Below, piece by piece: positions 52,855 through 61,304 of a stretch of DNA of 64,000 bases (position 1 is its first letter; each line of letters opens with the position of its first letter). Where the stretch lies: NCBI GenBank assembly GCA_965216915.1, contig CBDCGS010000011.1, positions 124,001 through 188,000 on the forward strand, in the 5' to 3' direction. The notes under the pieces were generated by a model. The model searched no databases and was not told where the DNA came from. It saw only the letters and a program-made list of their open reading frames with translations. The stretch is from CBDCGS01 sp965216915 (GTDB lineage Bacteria; Pseudomonadota; Alphaproteobacteria; UBA828). Both the position numbers and the translations under genes were made by a program.

Positions 52855-54381
52855 TCAGCGGTTGGTCGGCCACCGCGGAACGTTGTCGCTGCCCCAGCGG
52901 TTGATGCCGATATCGGTCTCGGCGCAGCGGCGCCACACCTCCGCGAGCGGCGGGATGAAGGCGCTGTTTTGCGCCTCGAGCTTCTCGTGCTCGGCATGGA
53001 TCGCCGGCATCATCTCGCGAAGCTCGGCGTGGAGCGCGGCCTGGTCGACCTTGGTGAGCTCGCCGTCGGCGACGACGATCTCGCCGTTGACGATCACCGT
53101 CTCCACAGAGCTCCCATTCTCGCAGTAGACCAGGTGATTGCGCACGTCGTTCAAGGGCGTGAAGTTCGCGGTCATCATGTCGAGGACCACGAGATCCGCG
53201 CGCTTGCCCGCCTCGAGCGAGCCGATTTCGTCTTCCTGAAGCACGCTGTAGGCGCCGCCCATGGTCGCCGCGTGAAGCACCTCCTCGGCGGTGAGCCAGT
53301 AGCCATAGTCGGGCGAGGAGATGTTGTGCATCAGGCCGGCCGCCGCCATCACGCTGAACATGCGCGGCGTGTCGCTGGTCGACAAGCCATCCGAGCCGAG
53401 CGCGAGGTTGACGCCGGCATCGAGGAGCCGCCGCACCGGGCAGAAGCCCGAGCCGAGCTTCATGTTGGAGAGCACGTTGTGCACCACCGAGCAGCGCGCC
53501 TCGCCCATCAGCGCGATATCGTCGTCGGTCAGCCAAATCCCGTGCGCGATCGTCGTGTTGCGGTTGAGCAGCCCGAGATCGTGCATGTATTGGATGAGGG
53601 TCTTGCCATAGAGCTCCTTGCCGGTGACCGCCTGAATCTTCGATTCGAGGATGTGCGTGTGGAACGGGACGCCGCGGTCCCGCGCCAGCTTGTCTGCCGC
53701 GGCCATCAAGTCTTCGGTGCAGCGCTGCGGACCCGACGGCGCCGGCATGAAGCGAAGCCGCCCGGCCTGATTGTGGAAGCGCTCCATCGCCTCCTCGCAG
53801 AAGGAGACGAACTCGTCGACCGTCGGCGGAACCTGCTCGTCGATCGCGCGCGTGAGATCGCCCGGCAGAAGGTCCTTCAGGTAGACGATCGTATCGGGCA
53901 GGCGACGGTCGATCACATGGCCCGAGATGCTCGCACGAATGCCCACATCCTCGTAGGCCTGGAACACGGCGCCGAGGTGCTCCATCGTCTGCAGCGGAAA
54001 TTCGAGGATATCGTCCGAGAAGAAGGTCACGCCGGTCTTCACCGCATCCATCGCGCAGAGGGCAGAGCGCAGATAGATCATCCGCGCGGTGAGCTCCGGC
54101 ACGCCGAGCAGCCCGTAGGCCATGGTCATCCAGAGCTCGAGCGGCATGTTGTCGTAGCGCCCCTTGAAGAACGCCTCGGGCGTGTGAATGTGGCCGTTGA
54201 TCAAGCCGGGGATGACGAGCTTGCCCTCGCCCGCGATGACCTGCGACGCCCCCCGATCGCCTAGATCGGGGCCGATCGCCGCGATCCGATCGTCCTCGAC
54301 GAGAATGTCGCCGGTGAACGGCTCGCTGCCATGCTCCTTGTCCATCGCGATGATGGTGGCGCCTTGAATCAGTATCGACAT
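52855..54381 (-). CDS. TRZ/ATZ-type amidohydrolase (deaminase)
   Basis: A 508-residue metal-dependent amidohydrolase of the atrazine chlorohydrolase / guanine deaminase / SsnA group. Metal ligands appear in GLINGHIHTPE (HxH, near residue 63), VPFHTHILES near residue 234, and LGSDGLSTSD near residue 310; IAHGIWL carries another active-site histidine. C-terminal VIVNGEIVVADGEL is the composite-sandwich tail. Such enzymes deaminate purine- and triazine-like rings, and some act on creatinine or hydantoin-type compounds. It precedes the creatininase gene by 25 bases. Start has GAGGAAGC. Confidence 0.88.
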   Translation of the reverse strand: MSILIQGATIIAMDKEHGSEPFTGDILVEDDRIAAIGPDLGDRGASQVIAGEGKLVIPGLINGHIHTPEAFFKGRYDNMPLELWMTMAYGLLGVPELTARMIYLRSALCAMDAVKTGVTFFSDDILEFPLQTMEHLGAVFQAYEDVGIRASISGHVIDRRLPDTIVYLKDLLPGDLTRAIDEQVPPTVDEFVSFCEEAMERFHNQAGRLRFMPAPSGPQRCTEDLMAAADKLARDRGVPFHTHILESKIQAVTGKELYGKTLIQYMHDLGLLNRNTTIAHGIWLTDDDIALMGEARCSVVHNVLSNMKLGSGFCPVRRLLDAGVNLALGSDGLSTSDTPRMFSVMAAAGLMHNISSPDYGYWLTAEEVLHAATMGGAYSVLQEDEIGSLEAGKRADLVVLDMMTANFTPLNDVRNHLVYCENGSSVETVIVNGEIVVADGELTKVDQAALHAELREMMPAIHAEHEKLEAQNSAFIPPLAEVWRRCAETDIGINRWGSDNVPRWPTNR

Positions 54382-54400
54382 CGCTTCCTCTCCCAAGCCC

Positions 54401-55492
54401 CTACCCCGCGGGCAGGATATACGTGTCCTCGGCGCGCCACGAGACCGCGAATGGCTCGCCGGCGGTGAGCTCGACGGCATCGAGCTCATGCGCCTGTTTT
54501 TGCACCCGGAACGTGATCTCGCTCCCCAGGTCCAGATAGAGCGTGACGACGGAGCCGATGAACTCCTCGCTGACCAAGGTTCCGCTGAGCCCGTTCGGAT
54601 GATCCGGCGAGGTCGGCGTGGCGACCCGATCGGCGCTGACCACGAGATCGACGCGATCGCCGGGTGCGATCGACAGATCCGGCGGCAGCGCCGCCGTGAC
54701 GGTACCGGCCTCGGTCTCCGTGATCACGCGCTCCCCCTCGATCCCGCGCACCGTGCCGGCCAGGATGTTGTTGCTGCCGATGAACTCGGCGACGAAACGG
54801 TTCGCCGGCGCGCGATAGACCGCGCGCGGCGCGCCGATCTGCTGGATCTGGCCGTCGTTCATGATCGCGACGCGGCTTGCCATCGCGAAGGCCTCGGATT
54901 GGTTGTGCGTGACATAGGCGAAGGTGATGCCGAGCTGGCGCTGCAGCTGCGTGATCTCGGACTGCATGCGCACGCGCAGGTGCGCGTCGAGCGCGCTCAA
55001 GGGCTCGTCGAGCAGCAGGATCTGGGGCTCGGTCACCAGCGCGCGGGCGAGGGCCACGCGCTGGCGCTCTCCGCCGGAAAGCTGCGCGATGTTGCGCCCG
55101 GCATAGTGCGCGATCCCGAGGCGCTCGAGCCAGGCCATGGCGCGCTCGCGGCGCGCGCGGCCCGGGACCTTGCGCATCTTGAGCCCGAACTCGACGTTCT
55201 TCAGCACGCTGAGATAGGGGAAGAGCGCGAGCGATTGCCACACCATCGGCGTGTCGCGCTCCCACGGCTTGCGCTCGTTCATGCGCTCGCCCTCGAGGCG
55301 GATTTCCCCTTCGGTCGGCTCCTCGAGGCCCGCGATCATGCGGAGCGTCGTCGTCTTGCCGCAGCCGGACGGCCCCATGATCGCGACAAACTCGCCGCGC
55401 CCGATCTCGAGGTCGACGCCGCGCACGGCGGCATGCTCGCCGAAACGCTTGACCACCTTGTCGAGCACCAAGAGGGGCTCAGCCATCGACAT
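54401..55492 (-). CDS. potA: Polyamine-type ABC transporter ATPase PotA
   Basis: A 363-residue ATPase. Walker A is GPSGCGKTTTLR near residue 39, the signature LSGGERQRVALARAL near residue 138 and Walker B ILLLDEPLSALD. A C-terminal TOBE regulatory domain follows from about residue 245. The arrangement is that of the spermidine/putrescine importer. The PotC gene overlaps its start by 14 bases. In this operon the cargo may be a nitrogenous ring compound such as creatinine rather than a polyamine. Confidence 0.9.
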   Translation of the reverse strand: MSMAEPLLVLDKVVKRFGEHAAVRGVDLEIGRGEFVAIMGPSGCGKTTTLRMIAGLEEPTEGEIRLEGERMNERKPWERDTPMVWQSLALFPYLSVLKNVEFGLKMRKVPGRARRERAMAWLERLGIAHYAGRNIAQLSGGERQRVALARALVTEPQILLLDEPLSALDAHLRVRMQSEITQLQRQLGITFAYVTHNQSEAFAMASRVAIMNDGQIQQIGAPRAVYRAPANRFVAEFIGSNNILAGTVRGIEGERVITETEAGTVTAALPPDLSIAPGDRVDLVVSADRVATPTSPDHPNGLSGTLVSEEFIGSVVTLYLDLGSEITFRVQKQAHELDAVELTAGEPFAVSWRAEDTYILPAG

Positions 55493-56291
55493 TCCTCTGC
55501 GCCGGTTGGGGGCGCCGGGCCAAGAGTATCACCTGCGCCAGGATCACGAGCGTCATCGAGATCGCGAAGACGAAACTGCCGACCGCGTTGATGCGCGGGC
55601 TCACCTGCCCCTGCATCATGTTCAAGACGCGCACGGGCACCGTCTCGTTCACGCCACCGACGAAGAACGCGATCATGAACTCGTCGAACGAGACCGCTGC
55701 GGTAAGAAAGAGCGACGCGAAGATCGCAGGGCGCGTGAACGGCAGGATCACGCCGAACATCGCGCGCCAGTTGCTCGCGCCGAGGTTCCAGGCGGCGCGC
55801 TCGAGATCGGGATCCATCTGCGAGAGGCGGAGCCGGATCAAGGCCATCGCGAAGGGCGTGCAGAACACCACGTGGGCGATGATCACGGAGTGGATCTGAC
55901 CCGACAGGCCCACCCGGCTCAAGAACATCAACATGATGAGGCCGAGGATGAGCACCGGAATGGTCGGCGGCAGCAGCGCGAGCGAGAGGTAGACGCTCTT
56001 GCCAAAGAAGCGATAGCGGAAATCGGTGTAGGCGGTGGCAAAACCGATGAAGGTCGAGATCACCGCGACGCAGACGCCGACGATGATGCTGAAGCGAAAG
56101 GCGCGCGGTACCGGCGGCTCGCTGAAGATCGTCTCGTACCAAACCGTGGAATATTCCTCGATCGGCAGCGACGGAAAGCGCCCGGCATTGAACGAGAAGA
56201 TGAAGCTGATGACGATCGGAATGAAGACGAAGGCGAGCGCGACGACGATGTACCCGCGCAGACTGCGCCTAATCAGGCCGTCGGCACTCAT
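55479..56291 (-). CDS. potC: Polyamine-type ABC transporter permease PotC
   Basis: A 270-residue inner-membrane permease with about six hydrophobic helices. The EAA-type cytoplasmic loop is RLSQMDPDLERAAWNLGASNWRAMFGVILP near residue 155, which contacts the ATPase. It starts with a 4-base overlap on the potB stop and ends overlapping potA, so all three are translated together. By size and position it is the PotC half of the permease. Confidence 0.9.
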   Translation of the reverse strand: MSADGLIRRSLRGYIVVALAFVFIPIVISFIFSFNAGRFPSLPIEEYSTVWYETIFSEPPVPRAFRFSIIVGVCVAVISTFIGFATAYTDFRYRFFGKSVYLSLALLPPTIPVLILGLIMLMFLSRVGLSGQIHSVIIAHVVFCTPFAMALIRLRLSQMDPDLERAAWNLGASNWRAMFGVILPFTRPAIFASLFLTAAVSFDEFMIAFFVGGVNETVPVRVLNMMQGQVSPRINAVGSFVFAISMTLVILAQVILLARRPQPAQRNVDG

Positions 56292-57184
56292 TTGCGGGCC
56301 CGCCCGGTGCCGTAGGCGAAGTAGAGCGCGGTGAACGCGACCACGATCAGGGTCAGCACCATCGTCACGGCCACCACCGCCGCGCGCGGCCAGTGGTTGC
56401 CCTGCTTCACGGTGTCGACGATGAGGATGCTGAGCGTCGGCGGTTTGCTGCCGCCGAGCGTGGTCGGGCTCACGAAATCGCCGAAGCAGAGGATGAAGGC
56501 GAAGGTGGCGGCCAGAATCAGACCGACCTTGGCCGACGGTATGATGACGAGGAACACGGTCTTGATGCGCCCGCAGCCGAGATTGTGCGCGGCCTCGATC
56601 AGGCTACGGTCGACGTTCGCGAGGCTGAAGAGCTGCAGCAGGATGACGAGCGGCATGCAGAGGGTCAGATAGCCGACCATCGTGCCGAACAAGGTGTTGA
56701 GCATCTCGAACGGCCCGAGGCCGACATAGCCGAAGAGGACGTTGAGAAGCCCGTTTTCCGAGATCACGCCTTGCCAGGAATAGACCCGGACGATGTAGCT
56801 CGTGAAAAAGGGCGTGATCAGGAGAAACACGCCGAGCCGCCGCGTCGCCGGCGAAACCTTGAAGGCGAGCGCGTAGGCGGCGGGAAAGGCGAGGATGCTG
56901 CAAACCACGGCCGCCAGCGCGCCATAGCCGAGCGTGCGCACATAGGTGTCGACGACGTAGCCCTTGCTCCACATCTTGGTCCAGTTGACCGTGGTGAGGT
57001 CGGGCTCCAGCCGGAAATTCTTCACCGACCACAGCGTCATCAACACGAGAAAAGCGAGCGGCGCGAGCAGGAAGAGGGACTGCCACAGCGCGAGCGGCAT
57101 GCCCCAGAAGAGCGCGTAGCCGTCGGCCTTGAGGCCGCGTCGGCCGTGCGAAGGGCCCGCGAGGGGCTTCGAGAGCGAAACCAT
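56288..57184 (-). CDS. potB: Polyamine-type ABC transporter permease PotB
   Basis: A 298-residue inner-membrane permease. Six hydrophobic helices begin near residue 30 (WGMPLALWQSLFLLAPLAFLVL in part). The coupling loop is VDRSLIEAAHNLGCGRIKTVFLVIIP near residue 198. The first 25 residues are basic and cytoplasmic. It follows potD after an 81-base gap that contains a strong hairpin, and overlaps potC by 4 bases. Confidence 0.9.
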   Translation of the reverse strand: MVSLSKPLAGPSHGRRGLKADGYALFWGMPLALWQSLFLLAPLAFLVLMTLWSVKNFRLEPDLTTVNWTKMWSKGYVVDTYVRTLGYGALAAVVCSILAFPAAYALAFKVSPATRRLGVFLLITPFFTSYIVRVYSWQGVISENGLLNVLFGYVGLGPFEMLNTLFGTMVGYLTLCMPLVILLQLFSLANVDRSLIEAAHNLGCGRIKTVFLVIIPSAKVGLILAATFAFILCFGDFVSPTTLGGSKPPTLSILIVDTVKQGNHWPRAAVVAVTMVLTLIVVAFTALYFAYGTGRARK

Positions 57185-57227
57185 CTATGCGCTCGTCACA
57201 TGACCCAGCGCGTGTCCGAGACGGTCA

Positions 57228-57254
57228 GAGGGCCGCTCCGGCGGAGCGGCCCTC
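57228..57254 (-). terminator. Strong intra-operon hairpin between potD and potB
   Basis: GAGGGCCGCTCC and GGAGCGGCCCTC form a perfect 12-bp stem with a GGC loop, 12 bases after the potD stop on the transcribed strand. No T-run follows, so complete termination is unlikely. It probably protects the 3' end of potD mRNA or causes partial attenuation, giving more binding protein than permease. Confidence 0.75.
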
Positions 57255-57265
57255 GTTGGTGGGCG

Positions 57266-58411
57266 TTAGGCGTTCTTGTATTCGTTCCAGACTTCCGACC
57301 AATCGTCGATCGTCTGCTGGACCGGTGTCTGGCGGAGGGTGATCTTGCCCTCCTTGTATTCGTCCATGACGTTCCGCTGGTCGAAGCGATGGCGCAGCAT
57401 CTCGGCCGACTGCGGGTCGTTCTCGTTCAGCGCCTCCCACCCCTTCTTGTTGGGGATCGACGCGTTGTAGGACGACTTGGTCGCCACGCGCCACTGACCC
57501 TCGGGCGACGACAGATACTGAACGAACTTCTTAGCGAGATCCGGATTCTCCGAGCCGGTGCCGATCGATGCCGACTCGGTCCATTGGATGCCGCCCTCGT
57601 CCGGAATGATGTAGGTGGCGGGCACGCCGTCCTTCGCGAGCAGAATCGAGGCCCATTCGCCGATGCCCGGCATGATCCACGCGTCGCCGTTGGTCAGCGA
57701 CGAGAACACGTCCGCCATGGCATAGAAGCCCGAGACCTGCGGTCGCAACGACAACACGGTGTCACGCAACTTCGAGAACGCCGCCTCGTCGATGTTGTAG
57801 GGGTCCTTGTTGCCGTCGGAGAGGCTGATGCAGCCCATGTTCGGCAGGTACCAGTCGAAGTGGCCGACCCTGCCCTCGACCTTCTCGTCCCACATCACCT
57901 TGTAGGTGCTGCACTCTTCCGCCGTCAGCTTCTCGGTGTTGTAAACGAAGCCGAGATAGCCGAAGTCGACGATCACCGAGTAGAGGTCGCCGTCGATCCA
58001 ATGCCCGTCGACGCTGCGGAACTCCTCCCAGAAATCGTCGAAGGGGTAGTCGGCCGCATCCATCTTGTCGATGAAGCCGCCGGCGCGCAGCATGTTGATG
58101 TACTCGCGGTCCGACAGGATCACATCATATGTGCCGGGCGGTGATTGATTGACGAGCGCCAGCATCGCCTCGCCGCCGACATATTCCTTGCCGACCACCT
58201 TGACGCCATGCTCCTTCTCGAAGGGCTCGACGATGAACTGGTCGGCATGGCCCGGCCAGCAGAGATAGGTCAGTGTCTTCTCTTGCGCGCGGCCGGCCTT
58301 CGGTACGGCGCTGGATGCGGCAGCGACGCCCGCGAGCGCCGTCGCGCCCTTCATGAATCCACGCCGTGACAGCCGCCAGCCGCGCGGATCGTTGTTCCAG
58401 AAATTACCCAT
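57266..58411 (-). CDS. potD: Polyamine-type ABC transporter substrate-binding protein PotD
   Basis: A 381-residue periplasmic binding protein, first gene of the nine-gene operon. A twin-arginine signal (RLSRRGFMKG near residues 13-22, then hydrophobic ATALAGVAAASSA and a cleavage-like AGRA) suggests Tat export. The mature part starts EKTLTYLCWPGH, typical of PotD/PotF proteins. Polyamine binders use acidic and aromatic residues; WKNN-type details cannot be judged here. The ATG at 58411 has GGGAGG upstream. Its ligand would define the pathway, and creatinine-like compounds are candidates by context. Confidence 0.88.
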   Translation of the reverse strand: MGNFWNNDPRGWRLSRRGFMKGATALAGVAAASSAVPKAGRAQEKTLTYLCWPGHADQFIVEPFEKEHGVKVVGKEYVGGEAMLALVNQSPPGTYDVILSDREYINMLRAGGFIDKMDAADYPFDDFWEEFRSVDGHWIDGDLYSVIVDFGYLGFVYNTEKLTAEECSTYKVMWDEKVEGRVGHFDWYLPNMGCISLSDGNKDPYNIDEAAFSKLRDTVLSLRPQVSGFYAMADVFSSLTNGDAWIMPGIGEWASILLAKDGVPATYIIPDEGGIQWTESASIGTGSENPDLAKKFVQYLSSPEGQWRVATKSSYNASIPNKKGWEALNENDPQSAEMLRHRFDQRNVMDEYKEGKITLRQTPVQQTIDDWSEVWNEYKNA

Positions 58412-58592
58412 ATCGGTCCTCCCGAGTTTGGCGCCGCTCGGCGCTTTTCGTTGATGTCCCGACGGCACAGACGCACTCGTGCGGCCCGACGCCGACACTG
58501 CCCGCGCCCGCCTCGGGACGGCCCTGTTGTGTGTATTTGAACGGAAAATCGGAGCGCCGACAAGCGAATGCCCACCCCTCGGCGACGGGTGA

Positions 58593-60764
58593 TCAGCGGA
58601 AAGGGCCTCGCTTGCGGCTGATTTTCCCGTGCTTGCCGGCGCGCGTGCCGGGCGCGCCGGCGTGGCTGCGGCCGCGTCTCGCCTTGGCGGGCCGGTCGTC
58701 GGCCTTCGACGCCTGACGCTCGGTGGCGAGCCCCAGATCTTGCGCCTGTAGCCGCTGGATCTCGTCTCGAAGCCGCGCCGCCTCCTCGAATTCGAGCTCC
58801 GCCGCGGCCTCTTTCATGCGGGTTTCGAGGTCCTTGATGTGGGCCTCGAGGTTGTGGCCGATCCGGTGCGCCACGCCCTCGTCGCCCGTCTCGACGGTGA
58901 CGTAGTCTGCCTCGTAGATCCCGTCCAAGATGTCGGCGATCGACTTCTTCACCGATTCGGGCGTGATGCCGTTGGCCGCGTTGAATGCCTGTTGTTTGGC
59001 GCGCCGGCGCTCGGTTTCGTCGATCGCGTTCTTGAGCGAATCGGTCATCTCGTCGGCGTAGAGGATCACCCGGCCATCGACGTTGCGGGCGGCGCGGCCG
59101 ATGGTTTGGATCAGCGACGTCTGCGAGCGCAGGAAGCCCTCCTTGTCGGCATCCAGGATCGCCACCAGGCCACACTCCGGAATATCCAACCCCTCGCGCA
59201 GAAGATTGATGCCAACGAGCACGTCGAACGAGCCGAGGCGCAGGTCCCGGATGATCTCGATGCGTTCGATCGTGTCGATATCCGAATGCAGGTAGCGCAC
59301 ACGGAGACCCGCCTCGTGAAGATATTCGGTGAGGTCCTCGGCCATCCGCTTGGTGAGCGTCGTCACGAGAACGCGTAGGCCCCTGTCGGCGCAGGCGCGG
59401 CACTCGGCGATCAGGTCGTCGACCTGATGCTCGACCGGGCGAACGATGCACACGGGATCGATCAACCCGGTCGGCCGGATGATCTGCTCGGTGAACACGC
59501 CACCCGTGCGCTCCAGCTCCCACGGCCCCGGGGTCGCCGACACGAACAGCGTCTCGGGACGCATTGCGTCCCACTCCTCGAACTTGAGCGGGCGGTTGTC
59601 GACGCAGGACGGCAACCTGAAGCCATGCTCCGCGAGCGTCGACTTGCGGCGGAAGTCGCCGCGGAACATGCCGCCGAGCTGCGGCACGGTGACGTGGCTC
59701 TCGTCGACCATCAGGAGCGCGTTCTCCGGGAGATACTCGAACAATGTCGGCGGCGGCTCGCCCGGCTGACGGCCGGTCAGGTAGCGCGAGTAGTTCTCGA
59801 TCCCGGCGCACGAGCCCGTCGCCTCCATCATCTCGAGATCGAAGGCCGTGCGTTGCTCGAGGCGCTGGGCCTCGAGCAGAAGACCGCGCGCGCGGAACTC
59901 CTCGAGGCGTGCGGCGAGGTCCACCTTGATTTGCTTAATCGCCTCCTGAATCGTCGGGCGCGGCGTCACGTAGTGACTGTTGGGATAGACCCGCACGCGC
60001 ACGAGCTGATCGGTCTTCGCGCCGGTGAGCGGATCGAACTCGATGATCTCCTCGATCTCGTCGCCGAAGAGCGAAAGGCGCCATGCGCGGTCTTCGGAGT
60101 GCGCCGGGAAGATTTCGATGACATCGCCGCGCACGCGGAAGCTGCCGCGCTCGAGCACGCCATTGGTGCGGCGATATTGCAGCTCGACGAGCTTTTGGAT
60201 GAGTGCGCGCTGGTCGATGCGCGATCGCGCCGCGAGCGCGACCGTCATCGACGAATAGGTCTCGACCGCTCCAATGCCGTAGATACACGAGACCGAGGCG
60301 ACGATGATCACGTCCTCCCGCTCCAACAGCGCGCGCGTCGCCGAGTGGCGCATGCGGTCGATCTGCTCGTTGATCGAGGCATCTTTCTCGATATAGGTGT
60401 CGGAGCGCGGCACGTAGGCCTCGGGCTGGTAGTAGTCGTAGTAGGAGACGAAATACTCGACCGAGTTGTTGGGGAAGAACCCCTTCATCTCTCCATAGAG
60501 CTGCGCCGCCAGGGTCTTGTTGGGCGCGAGGATGAGCGTCGGGCGGCCAAGGTCGCGGATGACGTGCGCCATCGTGAAGGTCTTGCCGGAGCCCGTGACC
60601 CCGAGGAGCACCTGATCGCGCTCACCGGTGCGCACGCCCGCGATCAATTCCTCGATCGCCGCGGGTTGATCCCCGGCCGGCGTAAAGTCGGAGACGATCT
60701 CGAACGCGGCGCCGCCGGAGCGCGCACCGGGGCTCGTCACTTCGGGCACCGAATGGGCCATCAT
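58593..60764 (-). CDS. uvrB: Excinuclease ABC subunit B
   Basis: A 723-residue DNA-repair helicase-like protein that verifies damage with UvrA and recruits UvrC. Walker A is GVTGSGKTFTM at about residues 55-65. The beta-hairpin that clamps DNA is in YYDYYQPEAYVPRSDTYIEKD near residue 108, and the helicase motifs VDESHVT and QTIGRAARNVDGRVI follow. A C-terminal UVR motif (ELEFEEAARLRDEI) near residue 675 binds UvrC. The basic tail (KARRGRSHAG...) is short. No alphaproteobacterial LexA box is seen upstream. Confidence 0.95.
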   Translation of the reverse strand: MMAHSVPEVTSPGARSGGAAFEIVSDFTPAGDQPAAIEELIAGVRTGERDQVLLGVTGSGKTFTMAHVIRDLGRPTLILAPNKTLAAQLYGEMKGFFPNNSVEYFVSYYDYYQPEAYVPRSDTYIEKDASINEQIDRMRHSATRALLEREDVIIVASVSCIYGIGAVETYSSMTVALAARSRIDQRALIQKLVELQYRRTNGVLERGSFRVRGDVIEIFPAHSEDRAWRLSLFGDEIEEIIEFDPLTGAKTDQLVRVRVYPNSHYVTPRPTIQEAIKQIKVDLAARLEEFRARGLLLEAQRLEQRTAFDLEMMEATGSCAGIENYSRYLTGRQPGEPPPTLFEYLPENALLMVDESHVTVPQLGGMFRGDFRRKSTLAEHGFRLPSCVDNRPLKFEEWDAMRPETLFVSATPGPWELERTGGVFTEQIIRPTGLIDPVCIVRPVEHQVDDLIAECRACADRGLRVLVTTLTKRMAEDLTEYLHEAGLRVRYLHSDIDTIERIEIIRDLRLGSFDVLVGINLLREGLDIPECGLVAILDADKEGFLRSQTSLIQTIGRAARNVDGRVILYADEMTDSLKNAIDETERRRAKQQAFNAANGITPESVKKSIADILDGIYEADYVTVETGDEGVAHRIGHNLEAHIKDLETRMKEAAAELEFEEAARLRDEIQRLQAQDLGLATERQASKADDRPAKARRGRSHAGAPGTRAGKHGKISRKRGPFR

Positions 60765-60943
60765 CTCTCCCGCGCGTCTTGTCTTGCCAACGATGTGGAG
60801 CCGGATACGCCCCCGTCAATCGGCCTTCGCGCTCTTGCGATGATGGGATGGCAAGTCGGCCGGGTCAACGGACGAGAGAACAGCTTGAACGACGGGCGGC
60901 GATAGGATCGACTGGGGGAGGCCCCAAAAAAAGGGAGGACACC

Positions 60944-61237
60944 ATGGCCGCCTATCTCATCGGCAAATCCACCGTCACCAACCCCGCCTTGATGGAGGAA
61001 TATGTGAACAAGGCGGGCCCGACCCTCGCGGGTACGGACGCGAAGCTGCTCGTGAGCGGCGAATGCGAGATCGCCCATATGGACGGCGATTGGAAGCCGG
61101 ACCGCCTCGTCATCATCGAGTTCCCGAGCATGGCGGCCGCGAAGGAGTGGTACCACTCGCCGGCCTATCAAGAGATTGCCCACATGCGACTCGAAGCCTC
61201 CGAGGGCGGATTGGTCTTCGTCGAGGGCGTCGACTGA
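60944..61237 (+). CDS. DUF1330 domain protein
   Basis: A 97-residue single-domain protein of the DUF1330 group, with a dimeric alpha/beta ferredoxin-like fold. It starts MAAYLIGKSTVTNP and has the conserved LVIIEFPSMAAAKEWYHSPAYQEI segment (written in part) near residues 56-79. Function is unknown in the family. A good GGGAGG lies before the ATG, which is itself preceded by an A-run. It is divergent from uvrB across 179 bases. Confidence 0.88.
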   Translation: MAAYLIGKSTVTNPALMEEYVNKAGPTLAGTDAKLLVSGECEIAHMDGDWKPDRLVIIEFPSMAAAKEWYHSPAYQEIAHMRLEASEGGLVFVEGVD

Positions 61238-61304
61238 CGAACCTTGCCGGCCGCGAGCCAAGGCCATAGGGTGGCGCTCGGTTTCATCTGAGCGAGCGTC
61301 ACCC

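Noticed and set aside
58430..58450. Hairpin with a following TTTT upstream of potD, resembling a terminator
   Set aside because: The T-run is on the + strand, where no gene reads into it. On the transcribed strand it lies in the potD leader, so terminator function is not supported.
60878..60890. Possible LexA (SOS) box upstream of uvrB
   Set aside because: GAAC repeats are present but separated by 5 bases, whereas the alphaproteobacterial site GTTC-N7-GTTC needs 7.
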